Part shown: in pieces, positions 46,163 through 56,017 of the stretch
Layout: each line of letters starts with the position of its first letter
Position numbering within the stretch: position 1 is the first letter of the stretch
NCBI GenBank assembly: GCA_026004935.1
Contig: BPKC01000001.1
Span: forward strand, 1,279,491 to 1,343,490
From: Rhodothalassiaceae bacterium
Lineage (GTDB): Bacteria > Pseudomonadota > Alphaproteobacteria > Sphingomonadales > Rhodothalassiaceae
DNA length: 64,000 nucleotides
Reading direction: 5' to 3'
The notes under the pieces: generated by a model
Databases searched by the model: none
The model's input: only the letters and a program-made list of their open reading frames with translations
What the model was told of the DNA's origin: nothing
Program-made: the position numbers and the translations under genes

Positions 46163-48121
46163 TCAGCGCCCGTGCGGGACGACGGTGAGGCGGACATGGG
46201 AGGCGTGCGGGCCGCCGCGCCAGACGACGTTGTGGGCAATCCGCGGCTTCGCCTCGTCATGATTGCGGCCACCCGTGTTCAGATTGCGGGCGAAGCGCGG
46301 GAAGTTGCTGGACGAGATCTCGATTCTGAGACGATGGCCGGGCAGGAAGACGTTGGAGGTGACCATCGGCGTCATCGTGATCTCGTATATCCCGCCGGGT
46401 TTCATGAAGACCTGCCGGTCGTAGCCTTCGCGGTAGCGCGCCCGCATGATCGTCTCGTCGAGATTCCAGGCGGTGCCGTCCGGCTCCACATCGACGATCT
46501 TGGCGGTGAAATCGGTATCGGGCGCATCCGAGGACACGTACAGAGTGACGGTAATGGGGCCCGTCACCTCGACCGGTTCCTCGAACGGCGGACTGGTGTA
46601 GACCAGGACGTCCTCGCGCGACTCGACGGGCCGCTGATCCTCCGCGCCGCCTTCCTGCGCGCCGCCGGTGCAGCACACGCCTCCGCCCAGCGAGGGCACG
46701 GGGTTCGTCGGGTCATAGGTGAAGCGGTCCGGGACCGGCTTGCCCGGCACCTCGCGCGACAGCCGCCCATGCCCGAACAGCGAGTTCGCCGGGCCGTCGC
46801 CGTCGAGATACCAGACGACCTCCTTCGCCCCCTTCGGCGGCCAGGTTTCGGCCGTCTTCCAGCGGTTTTCGCCCATGGCGTAGTAGCGCACATGGGGCAG
46901 ATCGTCGAGCACGCCGTTCTTCTCGCCCTTCAGCCAGTAATCGAACCATCGCCAGATGAGACCCTCATAGTCGAAGCGCGCATCGCCCATGTTGCGCGAG
47001 CCGGTCACCTGCGGGTTCTTCGTGCGGAAGAAGGCGCAGTGCAGGACGGGGGCTATGATCATGTACTGGTGCCGGCGCGCCTCCTCGTCGCTCGCATGTG
47101 CGCGGATGTGGTTGAAGAGCGCGACATTGGGGCCCATCGAGACGTCGTACCAGGCGTTGAACCAGAGCGCCGGCACGCCCCAGTCCTCATTGTCGTGATA
47201 GAGCCCGCCCTTGAACCAGGCGGGATCGGCGGGCGTGCGGGTGATGAATTCCTCATAGGTGCCGACGGGGCCGTTCACGTTGCGGATGATGTCCTTGAGC
47301 GGCAGGTGGCGGATCGCCTGCTTCCAGTCCACCTTCGGCATGCGCGGGGCGAGGTCGAACCAGGTGGCGAGCCGCGCCCGGTCCTCGCGCTTCAGATCCG
47401 CCGGGAACATCGGCCGCCGGGTGTTCTGGTTCTCGTAGAGCCAGGGGGCGAACAGCATCTGGAAGACGCCGCCGCGATACCAGTTGCCCTGCTCCCAGTA
47501 GGGGCCGACGCGCCCAATTCCCGCACCCGCCGACATCGGCACCATCGCCTTGTGCGCCGGGTGGTTCATGGCGGCGAGCGCGAGCTGCCATTCGGCCGAG
47601 GACGAACAGCCGATGGTCCCGACATGGCCGTTCGACCAGGGCTGCTTTGCGATCCAGGTGAGGGCGTCATAGCCGTCGGTGCGCGGGCGGCCCAGGATCT
47701 CCCAGGTTCCCTCCGAATAGAACTTGCCGCGCTCGTTCTGGATGACGAAGGCGTAGCCGTGGGCGACCGCATCGAGGGCGAATTTGAGCCGGGTGCCCTT
47801 CAGCGGATTGTAGTTGTAGGGCGTGCGCCAGAAGATGACGGGAAATTTCTCGCCCTTCGCCCGGGATTTGGGCAGATAGATGTCGGTGGACAGCCTGACC
47901 CCGTCGCGCATCGGCACCATGACCTGGCGGATGTCTTCGGCCAGCAGCGCGAGGCGCGCGCGCAGGGCCGCATCCTCGTCCTCATCGGCGCGTGCGGCCG
48001 GCGCCGCGTGGAACGCGGCGACGAGCAGCGCAAGGCACGCAAGCCGCAGCGCCCGCAGGGCGCGGGCAGGGGCGCCCTCATGCGGTACGGGCATGACGGC
48101 CGGGTGGGGTGATGTGGTCAT
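46163..48121 (-). CDS. Exported CocE/NonD-type alpha/beta hydrolase
   Basis: 652 residues from the ATG at 48121 (AGGGAGGAAG before it). Signal peptide LRLACLALLVAAFHAAPAARA. The alpha/beta-hydrolase half starts with VMVPMRDGVRLSTDIYLP (the family's opening strand), and the nucleophile elbow is GTIGCSSSAEWQLALAA (G-x-S; usually GxSYxG). VPALWFNAWYDVSMGPN carries the acid and the HCAFF region a candidate His. The C-terminal jelly-roll is recognisable by EVTGPITVTLYVSSDAPDTDF and LPGHRLRIEISSSNFPRF. Family members are X-Pro dipeptidyl peptidases, cocaine esterase and glutaryl acylases; the substrate here is unknown. Confidence 0.88.
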   Translation of the reverse strand: MTTSPHPAVMPVPHEGAPARALRALRLACLALLVAAFHAAPAARADEDEDAALRARLALLAEDIRQVMVPMRDGVRLSTDIYLPKSRAKGEKFPVIFWRTPYNYNPLKGTRLKFALDAVAHGYAFVIQNERGKFYSEGTWEILGRPRTDGYDALTWIAKQPWSNGHVGTIGCSSSAEWQLALAAMNHPAHKAMVPMSAGAGIGRVGPYWEQGNWYRGGVFQMLFAPWLYENQNTRRPMFPADLKREDRARLATWFDLAPRMPKVDWKQAIRHLPLKDIIRNVNGPVGTYEEFITRTPADPAWFKGGLYHDNEDWGVPALWFNAWYDVSMGPNVALFNHIRAHASDEEARRHQYMIIAPVLHCAFFRTKNPQVTGSRNMGDARFDYEGLIWRWFDYWLKGEKNGVLDDLPHVRYYAMGENRWKTAETWPPKGAKEVVWYLDGDGPANSLFGHGRLSREVPGKPVPDRFTYDPTNPVPSLGGGVCCTGGAQEGGAEDQRPVESREDVLVYTSPPFEEPVEVTGPITVTLYVSSDAPDTDFTAKIVDVEPDGTAWNLDETIMRARYREGYDRQVFMKPGGIYEITMTPMVTSNVFLPGHRLRIEISSSNFPRFARNLNTGGRNHDEAKPRIAHNVVWRGGPHASHVRLTVVPHGR

Positions 48122-48400
48122 GGCGGCTTCCTCCCTTTCCCCTGTGGCGACCCATGGAGCGTGGGCGAGGCGGGGCCGCGCCGTCAAGGCCCGCCGCGGG
48201 AGCCGCCCCCCTGCACCCGCGCCACCGCCCCGTCTTCTCCGACTCTGCGACGGCCGCTCAGCCGCCCCCGCCGTTTCCGCCGCCGTGATTGACCATGAAG
48301 CGCCTCGGGACGTATGCTTGACGCGGCGAGGACGGGATGGAGATGGCCGGGCCGGGGCCGGGCGAACGGCGCCGGCATCACGGGGTGAGGAAGGCGTGCG

Positions 48401-48682
48401 ATGATCAAGTCCGAGCTGATCGCGGTGCTGGCGAATGAGAACCCGCATCTTCACCAGCGCGACGTCGAGCGCATCGTCAACACGGTGCTGGAGGAAATCG
48501 CGGCCGCGCTCACCCGCGGCGATCGCGTGGAGCTTCGCGGCTTCGGCAGCTTCGGCGTCAAGCGGCGTCCGGGGCGCATCGGCCGCAATCCGCGCACCGG
48601 CGACCAGGTGCGGGTGCCGCCCAAGCACGTGCCCTTCTTCAAGGCGGGCAAGGAGCTGCGCGAGCGCCTCAACCGGCGCTGA
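48401..48682 (+). CDS. ihfB: Integration host factor subunit beta
   Basis: 93 residues. A DNA-bending HU/IHF fold: [30 protein letters not shown] helices, [17 protein letters not shown], the beta arm [18 protein letters not shown] and [13 protein letters not shown]. The MIKSELI start and RNPRTG arm with the Pro intercalator identify the beta subunit rather than HU. IHF may assist the sigma-54 psp promoter. ATG at 48401, 119 bases before pyrF. Confidence 0.96.
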   Translation: MIKSELIAVLANENPHLHQRDVERIVNTVLEEIAAALTRGDRVELRGFGSFGVKRRPGRIGRNPRTGDQVRVPPKHVPFFKAGKELRERLNRR

Positions 48683-48802
48683 GGCCCGCCGCGGATCCGC
48701 GCCGCGCACCGGCGGAAGATGATTGCGGCCGGTCCGGTGATCGGCTAGAGCCGGGGGCCCGGCGCCCGCGGCGCGTCCGCCTGACGGAAATGAACACGAA
48801 CC

Positions 48803-49534
48803 ATGCGCAGCTTCTCCAATCCGCTCTTTCTGGCCGTGGATACGGCCGATCTGATCGAGGCCGTCACCCTCGTGCGCGAGCTCAGGGATCACCTCGGCGG
48901 CGTCAAGCTGGGGCTCGAGTTCTTCAGCGCCCAGGGGCCGCAGGGCGTGGAGCGCGTGGCGGAGGAAGGTCTGCCGATCTTCATCGATCTCAAGCTTCAC
49001 GACATCCCGAACACCGTGCGCGGGGCGGTGCGGGCGCTGATGCCGCTCAAGCCCGCGATGTTCACCGTCCATTGCTCCGGCGGGCTCGAGATGCTGCGGG
49101 CGGCGGCCGACACCGCGGCGCTGGAGGCCGAGCGGCTCGGGATCGAGCGGCCCTGGGTGCTGGGGGTGACGCTGCTGACCAGTCTCGATGCGGGGGATCT
49201 CGAGGCCATCGGCATCGAGGGCACGACGCACAAGGTCGTCGCGCGCCTCGCCCGGCTGGCGGAGAAGGCGGGGCTGGACGGCATCGTCTGCGCACCCGAC
49301 GAGATCTCCACCGCCCGCTCGACGCTGGGACCCCAGTTCAAGCTCGTGGTGCCGGGCATCCGGCCCAAGGGCGTGGAGGCCCACGACCAGAAGCGGGTCA
49401 CGGGGCCGCGCGAGGCGATCGAGATGGGAGCCGACATCCTCGTCGTCGGCCGGCCCATCACCCAGGCGCAGGACCGGGTGCTGGCCGCCCGCAACCTGCT
49501 CAACGTCGTGATGGGGGCGAAGGAGACGGCCTGA
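48803..49534 (+). CDS. pyrF: Orotidine 5'-phosphate decarboxylase
   Basis: 243 residues. FLAVDTADLIEAVTLVREL opens the barrel, VKLGLEFFSAQGP follows, FIDLKLHDIPNTV is the catalytic Asp-x-Lys-x2-Asp motif, and LVVPGIRPKGVEAHDQ, GADILVVGRPITQAQD close the phosphate site. It makes UMP, the last step of de novo pyrimidine synthesis. The start at 48803 follows GACGGAAATG; ihfB-pyrF adjacency is frequent in proteobacteria. Confidence 0.96.
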   Translation: MRSFSNPLFLAVDTADLIEAVTLVRELRDHLGGVKLGLEFFSAQGPQGVERVAEEGLPIFIDLKLHDIPNTVRGAVRALMPLKPAMFTVHCSGGLEMLRAAADTAALEAERLGIERPWVLGVTLLTSLDAGDLEAIGIEGTTHKVVARLARLAEKAGLDGIVCAPDEISTARSTLGPQFKLVVPGIRPKGVEAHDQKRVTGPREAIEMGADILVVGRPITQAQDRVLAARNLLNVVMGAKETA

Positions 49535-49605
49535 GCCCCTGGCCTCTCCGGCTCACGGCGCGCCGCGCTTTCCGGACCGGCCGCGCCGGTTGCGGGACCC
49601 GCGAC

Positions 49606-51259
49606 TCAGGGAGCCGAGGGCGGGGTGAAGGCGGTTGCGAAGGCGCGCGCGTCCTCCTGCAGCCTGGCGACCTTTTCGGCGAGCGCGGAGCTCGAATAGT
49701 CGAGGCGCGACCGCCCCTCGTCCCACCGCCAGCCGGTGGGTTCGGCGGCGAGCAGACGGAAGATGTCGCGCCAGGATTCCGCCCAGTAGTACTCGGCCCG
49801 CAGAGCGCGGTCCGACGAGCCGTCGGGAACGGAGCCGAAGACGGGCGCCAGCACGGCGGCGACATCCGCATCGCCCAGGGGCACCTCGAGCTTCTTGCCG
49901 ATGCGCAGGATCAGGCCGGGGCCTTCCTCCTTCCAGGTGACGACGCCGAGAACATGGTCGAGATAGCGGTCGAACAGCTCGGCACGCCGTTTCGCCTCCG
50001 CGGCATCCCTGAGCCCGGTCAAGGACGCAAGCCGTCCCGCCTCGCCGCGCAGCCGCCGCCGGCCCGTCACGTCGCGCTCCAGCACGCGTCGGATGATGCC
50101 GATGACGGTCAGCCTCTGCGTGTCGGGGTCGAGGGCCTTGAGGGAAGCGGCATCGACCCGCTCGCCGGCGACGTCCACGGGCTGACGGGGGGCCGCATCA
50201 AGATGCCGCCGGAGAAAGGAGCAGTCGCCAGGCTCCAGCGCCGTGCGGCCCCGCGCGTCCCGGATTGCGGGATCCGCGCCGGCCGCGATGAGAAGGTCGA
50301 AGATGGCGGCCTCCATCCGGGCCAAAGCTGCAGGCGCGCTCGGCTGCGGGAAACAGGGGCGTGCGTCCGGCCGCATCCCGGTGGTCGGGATCGGCGCCGG
50401 CGGCAAGAAGCAGGCGCACGACATCCGCGCTCGCCCTCTCCTTCGCCGCGATGCTGTTGCCGTGGCCCGTGCCGGACTCGATCGCGTGATGCAGCGCGGT
50501 CCGGCCCGCATGATCGGCACGGTTCGGATCCGCCCCGCCGGCAAGCAGGGCGCGGACGATCGGCAGCGCCGCCGGCGCGGGCAGCGCGACCGCGAACATC
50601 AGCGGCGTGCGGCCGTCCGTCGGGTGGGGGCGATCGGGATCGGCGCCCGCCTGCAGCAGGCGGGAGACCAGATCCGCCATCGCCCCGGCGGACGCCCCGC
50701 CGAAGCGCAGCAGGGGATCGGCCTGCGACAGCAGGGCCGCGAGCGGCGTGAGGCCGGCGCGGTCGGTCACCTCCGGTCGGGCGCCCAGCGAGAGGAGAAG
50801 GCCGGCGAGCGCCGCATCGCCCTTGAGGACGGCAATGTGAAGGGGCGTGTCGCCATCCGCGTCGCGGGCGTCGAGGTCGGCGCCGAGCTCATGCAGGACG
50901 CGGATGTTCTCCGCCGCCTGGAACATGGCGGCCACATGCACCGCCGCCCGGCCTTCCGGATCCTTGCGGTTGACATCGGCGCCGGCCGCCGCCAGCGCCC
51001 GCAGCATTCTCGCCCCGGCGGCATCGGCGCGTGCCGCGGCGATCTCGACGGGCAGCAGCATCCGCGTCTCGCCGTCGCCGACATCGACGGGGCGCGGCGC
51101 GTTCACGTCACCGAATACCTTGCGGGCGAAGGCGGCATCCTCGGCCGGGCTCTGGGCGCGTGCGGGGATGTGCGCCGAGCCGAATCCCGCCGTCATGACG
51201 AGCAAAGCGAGCGCCAGCCGCCACGAGGCGGCCTGCCGCAGGTGCCGTGTGCCGTTCAT
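49606..51259 (-). pseudogene. Exported ankyrin-repeat protein, frameshifted as sequenced
   Basis: Two overlapping frames join into about 550 residues if one base near 50335-50338 (within a GCGCGC run) is removed. Signal peptide RLALALLVMTAGFGSAHIPARA, then at least five ankyrin repeats: EGRAAVHVAAMFQAAENIRV, DGDTPLHIAVLKGDAALAGL, AGLTPLAALL, DGRTPLMFAV, AGRTALHHAIESG, and after the break MEAAIFDLLIAAGADPAIRD. The last 200 residues are a separate helical part with no known motif. As read, the first frame ends in 40 unrelated residues at 50198. Periplasmic protein-interaction role at most. Confidence 0.75.
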
Positions 51260-51368
51260 CCGCCGCTCCCGTCCCCGACCCCGCCTTGGCGCGTGTCATC
51301 AAGCGTAACACAAATCCGCGCATGAGGCGACAGGACCGGTCGGCTGCGGCCCAAAGCGCACCCGGATC

Positions 51369-51848
51369 TCAGCCGCGCGCCGCCCCCATCCCGCCGGCGC
51401 GCACGGAACCGCCGATGCTGCGCGACCAGCCGCGAAACAGGGCGATCAGCGCGCCGCCTTCGGTGTGCACCGTCACATCGTAGATGCCGCTGCGGCCGCG
51501 CCGGTGGCGCTCCACCGCCTCAGCCACCAGCCGGTCGCCGAGGCGGGCCGGCGCGAGAAAGCTGATCTCGCAGTGGGCGGCCACCGTCGTCACGTCGTGC
51601 GAATTGCAGGCGAAGGCGAAGGCCGAATCGGCGAGGGTGAAAATGTAGCCGCCGTGGCAGATGGCGTGCCCGTTCACCATGTCGTCGCGCACCGTCATCG
51701 TCATCCGCGCATAGCCCGGGCGGACCTCCGCGATCGCCATGCCGAGCTTCTGCGAGGCGGCGTCCCGCTCCCACATCGCCCGCGCCGCAGCTTCCGCGAG
51801 GGCCTGGGGATCGAGATCGCCGGCCGAGTCCTGCGAGTCCTTCGCCAT
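51369..51848 (-). CDS. paaI: PaaI-type hotdog thioesterase
   Basis: 159 residues from the ATG at 51848 (AAGGGAAG upstream); 51905 is an in-frame alternative. Hotdog fold: LGMAIAEVRPGYARMTMTV, NGHAICHGGYIFTLADSAFA (catalytic HGG and Asp of the central helix), ISFLAPARLGDRLVAEA and GIYDVTVHTEGGALIALFRG. Closest to hydroxyphenylacetyl-CoA thioesterase PaaI, which rescues CoA from dead-end phenylacetate intermediates. No other paa gene is in the window, so substrate is uncertain and the symbol denotes family. Confidence 0.85.
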   Translation of the reverse strand: MAKDSQDSAGDLDPQALAEAAARAMWERDAASQKLGMAIAEVRPGYARMTMTVRDDMVNGHAICHGGYIFTLADSAFAFACNSHDVTTVAAHCEISFLAPARLGDRLVAEAVERHRRGRSGIYDVTVHTEGGALIALFRGWSRSIGGSVRAGGMGAARG

Positions 51849-52099
51849 GAAGACACTTCCCTTCGCGGTGCTGCCGGATCCTCCGGCCAAACCGTGAATC
51901 TTCAAGCGCCTGTTCCAGCTCTAGCGCGCCGGCGCCGCCGGTCAAGCCCCGCTGGCGCCGGGGCGGCGGCCGGGCACGATCGCCCGCGCCCTCCGGCTTG
52001 TCGATGGGGCTGTGCGGGACGCGGCCGGAAGAGGAAAGATGGCGCTTCCACCCGCGGGCCGGGCGCCGGTGCGCAGGGCCTCGTGAGCCGGGGGCGGAA

Positions 52100-52693
52100 T
52101 CAGACCGCGTCGCCTTCGCCCGCCGCTCCGGCCGAGCCGATGCGGTTCAGGCCTTCCGGATAGCGGGTGAAGTCGTAGCCCCACTCGCGGATGAGGGCGG
52201 CGCGGGCGCGGTTTGCGGCCTCGGTGCGCGGGTGGATGCCGTAGCCGTCCATGAGGCGGTTGTAGAGGTTGAAGGAGGCGGTCACGAAGATCGCGTCCTC
52301 GATCGCCTCGTCCGGCCAGCCCGCTGCCCTGAGCGCGGCCGCATCCTCGTCGCTCACCCGCGCCGGCGCCTCGGTCAGCTTGCGGCAGAAGGCGAGCAGC
52401 GCCTTGCGTTTCGGGGCGAGGGGGGCGGCGTCCGGATCCGTGAGGATCGCATCAAGCAGCTGCGGGTCCACCCCGTGGCTTTCCGCGAAGGCCTTGTGGG
52501 CGCCCGCGCAGTAGCGGCAGCCGTTGAGCGCCGAAACATAGGCCGCGATCAGCTCGCAGTCCGCGCGCGAGAGCGCCAGCGGCGTGCGCATGACGAGGTC
52601 GGTGTAGCGGGCGAGCGCCGCCATGCGCTGCGGATGCCGCTCCATGAGCTCGACCATGGTGGCCTGCTCGGGCAGAAAGGAAAACCGCGCCAT
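52100..52693 (-). CDS. AhpD-like carboxymuconolactone decarboxylase-family protein
   Basis: 197 residues from the ATG at 52693 (GGGAGAGAA upstream). All-helical AhpD fold; LIAAYVSALNGCRYCAGAHKA holds the redox C-x2-C and general-acid His, as in peroxidase-related members of the family. FCRKLTEAPARVSDEDAAAL and DAIFVTASFNLYNRLMDGYG are typical of the uncharacterised peroxidase-related branch. Probable peroxide or thiol redox role in the cytoplasm, not proven. Same strand as the neighbouring amidohydrolase. Confidence 0.88.
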   Translation of the reverse strand: MARFSFLPEQATMVELMERHPQRMAALARYTDLVMRTPLALSRADCELIAAYVSALNGCRYCAGAHKAFAESHGVDPQLLDAILTDPDAAPLAPKRKALLAFCRKLTEAPARVSDEDAAALRAAGWPDEAIEDAIFVTASFNLYNRLMDGYGIHPRTEAANRARAALIREWGYDFTRYPEGLNRIGSAGAAGEGDAV

Positions 52694-52742
52694 CGGTTCT
52701 CTCCCGCCGGCCCGCAAAGCGGCGAACGCGGCCGCGAGGCGA

Positions 52743-54074
52743 TCAGGGGCGCTTGACGATCCGCCCGGCCTTCATGACGAAGATCACCTTCTCGGTCGCC
52801 GTGATGTCGGCGAGCGGGTCGCCCGCAACCGCGATGACGTCCGCGATCTTGCCGGGCTCCAGGGTGCCCGCCTCGTCCGCGATGCCGAGCAACTTCGCCC
52901 CCTCGCGCGTGGCCGCCAGCAGCGCGTCCTTCGGGCTCATGCCGTTCTTCACCATGAGCGAGAACTCGTGGGCGTTCAGCCCGTGGGGCTCGACGCCCGC
53001 ATCGGTGCCGAAGGCGATCGGCACCCCGATCTTCACCGCGCGCTGGAACATGAGCTGCATCTGCGCGGCCGCCGCGCGGGCCTTGGCGGCGACGGCCGGC
53101 GGGTAGCGGTCCGCGTGCCGGCCCACCCACTCGCCGGCGAACAGCGTCGGCACGAGATAGACGCCCTTGCGCTTCATGAGCTTCAAGGTGTCGTCGGAAA
53201 GGAAGGTGCCGTGCTCGATCGAATCGACGCCGGCTTCGATCGCCATGCGCGCCGCCTTGTCACCGTGGCAGTGGGCGGCGACCTTGCGGCCCAGGGCATG
53301 GGCTTCGTCGATAATGGCGGCGATCTCCTCGCGCGTGAGCTGGGGCGCGTCGACGTCATCCGCCAGCGAGAGCACGCCGCCCGAGGGCATGAATTTGATG
53401 ACGTCCGCCCCGTACTTGATCTGGAACCGCACCGCGGCCCGGCAGGCATCCGGCCCGTTGCACACGCCCTTCACGGGGCCGTCGGGCGGGATGCGGTCCG
53501 GCGGGAACGGCGTGCCGTCGCCATGGCCGCCGGTGGCCCCGATCGCATGGTTCGCCGCAAGGATCCGCGGACCTTCCACGACGCCCGCATTGATCGCATT
53601 GCGCAGGGAGACGGCCTGCCAGTCGTTCGAGCCGACGTTGCGGATGGTGGTAAAGCCCGCCATCAGCGTCTTTCTGGCGTTGCGGGCGGCGTAATGCGCC
53701 TGCTCGGCCGGGGGACGGATGATCCCTTGGTAGAAGTCGCGGTACCAGTTGTCCGACATTTCGCCGGAGATGTGGGTGTGCGCATCGATGAAGCCGGGCA
53801 GCAGCGTCGCGTCGCCGAGATCGACGACCACCGCGCCCGCCGGCACGACGCGGCCGACGGCGGCGATCCGGCCGTGATCATCAACGAGAACGACCGCATC
53901 CTCCAGCACTTCGCCAGTGACCGCCGTGAACACGCGCTTGGCCTTGAGCGCGATCGGCGGCTCGCCCGCCCGCGCTCCGCCGGCTCCGCAGACCGCAACC
54001 AGAAGGGCCGCCGCAATTCCCGCCAGCACCCGCCGGAGCCGGCGGCCGCCGTGGCGCTCGCATCGAACAGCCAT
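52743..54074 (-). CDS. Exported amidohydrolase (Xaa-Pro dipeptidase/imidazolonepropionase-like)
   Basis: 443 residues from the ATG at 54074, seven bases after AGGGAGGA; upstream in-frame ATGs at 54080 and 54095 fit the ribosome site worse. Signal peptide RRVLAGIAAALLVAVCGAGGARA. Metal-dependent TIM-barrel motifs: LPGFIDAHTHISG, DVIKFMPSGGV (bridging Lys), KVAAHCHGDKA, SIEHGTFLS and IAFGTDAGVEPHG. Related periplasmic enzymes split Xaa-Pro or other dipeptides, so a role in peptide use is likely; substrate unproven. Confidence 0.88.
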   Translation of the reverse strand: MAVRCERHGGRRLRRVLAGIAAALLVAVCGAGGARAGEPPIALKAKRVFTAVTGEVLEDAVVLVDDHGRIAAVGRVVPAGAVVVDLGDATLLPGFIDAHTHISGEMSDNWYRDFYQGIIRPPAEQAHYAARNARKTLMAGFTTIRNVGSNDWQAVSLRNAINAGVVEGPRILAANHAIGATGGHGDGTPFPPDRIPPDGPVKGVCNGPDACRAAVRFQIKYGADVIKFMPSGGVLSLADDVDAPQLTREEIAAIIDEAHALGRKVAAHCHGDKAARMAIEAGVDSIEHGTFLSDDTLKLMKRKGVYLVPTLFAGEWVGRHADRYPPAVAAKARAAAAQMQLMFQRAVKIGVPIAFGTDAGVEPHGLNAHEFSLMVKNGMSPKDALLAATREGAKLLGIADEAGTLEPGKIADVIAVAGDPLADITATEKVIFVMKAGRIVKRP

Positions 54075-54249
54075 CCTCATTCCTCCCTTTGCCACCCGTC
54101 TGGACGGCCGGGCGATGCCGTCGTCCGGCCGCGAGCGTGAGGCGCATCAGCTGCCGAAAATCAAGAATCCCCGCTGCCGCACGCCAGCCTGGGAAGGACG
54201 GGGAGGGCGCGTCCAGCTCAACGATGGTTGGCCGACGGAGGGGCCGGGT

Positions 54250-54726
54250 CTACGCCGGAATGCCGATCACCTGATCGGCTGCGGAACCGGCCGGGCGGCC
54301 CTGCGTGCCGGCGGGCGGGGACGGCTCGTCCGCGGCCGGCTGCTCGCGCAGCAGCAGACGCCCCTTGATGGTGGCCCCCGCCTCTATGGCGATGTTGTCC
54401 TGATGGATGTCGCCTTCGACGGTGGCGGTGGCGGTGATGCGCACGGAGCGGGCCACGAGCTGGCCGGAAAAATGGCCCTTGATGACGGCGGTATCGGCCT
54501 CCGCCTCACCCTTCAGGCTGCCGCCTTCGCCGATGGTGAGCTGCTCGCAGCGCAGCCGCCCTTCGAAGCTGCCGTCAAGCTGCAGCTCGCCCGCGCTCAC
54601 GAGCTCGCCGACGAGCCGCACGCCTGCGCTCAGAAACGACGGCGCGCCCGCCCCTTCAGCCTCGCTCCGGGCCGGTTTCGACGCCTCGCGCCGGTTCTGC
54701 GAAGAGCTCCTGGAGCTTCCGAACAT
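54250..54726 (-). CDS. bacA: Bactofilin
   Basis: 158 residues. A central beta-helical bactofilin domain (about 33-128) of repeated short strands: FLSAGVRLVGELVSAGELQL, GSFEGRLRCEQLTIGEGGSL, KGEAEADTAVIKGHFSGQL and GDIHQDNIAIEAGATIKGRL, flanked by disordered Ser/Pro-rich ends. Bactofilins polymerise without nucleotide at the membrane and position cell-wall enzymes. Its start lies 71 bases inside the M23 peptidase gene, a typical bactofilin-peptidase pair. Confidence 0.93.
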   Translation of the reverse strand: MFGSSRSSSQNRREASKPARSEAEGAGAPSFLSAGVRLVGELVSAGELQLDGSFEGRLRCEQLTIGEGGSLKGEAEADTAVIKGHFSGQLVARSVRITATATVEGDIHQDNIAIEAGATIKGRLLLREQPAADEPSPPAGTQGRPAGSAADQVIGIPA

Positions 54727-56017
54727 CTTCCATCGCCTTCAGGAAGGGCAGGGGATCGACGGGCTGGCCGTCCTGCCAGACTTCCCAGTGCAGATGCGTT
54801 CCCGTCGACCGGCCGGTGTTGCCGATGAGCCCGATGCGCTCGCCCGGCTCCACCCGCTCGCCCTTCTTTACCAGAATCCTGAGCATGTGGCCATAGCGCG
54901 TGCGGTAGCCGTTGCCGTGGTCGATCTCGACCATCAGACCGTAGGCCGGCGCGCGGCCGGCCTCCACCACCGTGCCGGCGGCCACCGCCCGCACCGCCTC
55001 GCCCCGCCAGCCGGCGAGGTCCAGCCCGTAATGCATGCTGCGCGTGCCGCGGAAGGGGTCGCGTCTCAGGCCGTAGCGCGAGGAGATGTAGTAATTGTCG
55101 GCCGGCTCCGCACTCGGCAGGCTGAGCAGGAGCCGCCGCGTCTGCTCTGATTCGGCGAGGCGCTGCAGCAGGAGCTGCGCCTCGGGCAGAAGATCGGCGC
55201 CAGGATGGGATGCGGGCCGTGCGGCGCGCGCCATCGGCACGCGGAAGAGACCGCCCGCATCGCGTGTCGCAAGTCTCGGCGGCGCGTAGGGGCCGCCGAC
55301 CGCGCGCGCGTCGCGGGGCTCGTCCTCGACGGCCGCCAGAGGCTGGGCGAGCTCGAGGGCCGCGAACAGCGTGCGGGCCCGCGACAGCCGCTCCTCCTCG
55401 CGCCGCTCCATCACGGCCGCCAGGCGGGCGGCCCGGGGCTCGAGACCGGACAGCCGTGCAAGCAGCTCGTCCGTGCGCCGGGCCAGAAGCGAGATGCGGT
55501 CCGGCCCCTCAGCGGAAGAAGAGTCCGCGCCGGCCTCCCCGCCGCCTTGCCGCGCCGGCGTCGTCTGCGCGGCGCTCGGCGGGGCCGGATCGGCGTCGAC
55601 ACCGACGGCGGCCTCCAGCACGCGCTGGGAGGCCTCGAGCCGCTCGATGCGCTTCAGGCCCTGCTCCTGCAGGCGCGCAAGTTCCGCGCTCAGCAGATCC
55701 AGCTCGCGCGCAAGATAGCGGGCCTTGCGCGCCTCGAGGACCTGCTGGGGGTTGCCGATGATCGCGACCGCGCTGGCATAGACCAGCCAGCCGACGAGCG
55801 CCGCCGCGCCCAGCGCCGCCACCGCCTGCAGGTGCGGACTCAGCCGCACGAAGCGGACCCGGCCGCTCGCGCGCAGAAAGATCTGGCGCTCCGGGAACAG
55901 GCGCCGATAGCGCGCGCGAATACCCTCGCCGACCTGGCGGATCCAGGGTCTCACGCCTGTGCGCTCCTCCCGTTCTCCGGCCTCCGCCTCGAAAGCGGGG
56001 CAGGGGTTTTCTACCAT
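54656..56017 (-). CDS. M23 metallopeptidase with coiled coil
   Basis: 453 residues from the ATG at 56017; ATG 56047 would add ten. A basic cytoplasmic start, one membrane helix (LQAVAALGAAALVGWLVYAS), a periplasmic coiled coil (ARYLARELDLLSAELARLQE...), then the LytM/M23 domain: SSRYGLRRDPFRGTRSMHYG-type zinc His, LDLAGWRGEAVRAVAAGTVV, YGLMVEIDHGNGYRTRYGHM and GTHLHWEVWQDG (HxH). Cuts peptidoglycan crosslinks. Overlap with the bactofilin gene suggests bactofilin localises it to shape the cell wall, as shown for such pairs elsewhere. Confidence 0.92.
   Translation of the reverse strand: MVENPCPAFEAEAGEREERTGVRPWIRQVGEGIRARYRRLFPERQIFLRASGRVRFVRLSPHLQAVAALGAAALVGWLVYASAVAIIGNPQQVLEARKARYLARELDLLSAELARLQEQGLKRIERLEASQRVLEAAVGVDADPAPPSAAQTTPARQGGGEAGADSSSAEGPDRISLLARRTDELLARLSGLEPRAARLAAVMERREEERLSRARTLFAALELAQPLAAVEDEPRDARAVGGPYAPPRLATRDAGGLFRVPMARAARPASHPGADLLPEAQLLLQRLAESEQTRRLLLSLPSAEPADNYYISSRYGLRRDPFRGTRSMHYGLDLAGWRGEAVRAVAAGTVVEAGRAPAYGLMVEIDHGNGYRTRYGHMLRILVKKGERVEPGERIGLIGNTGRSTGTHLHWEVWQDGQPVDPLPFLKAMEDVRKLQELFAEPARGVETGPERG

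Noticed and set aside
46139..48112. Plus-strand 657-codon frame opposite the CocE-like gene
   Set aside because: No domain, composition typical of an antisense shadow; the minus-strand gene has signal peptide and full family motifs.
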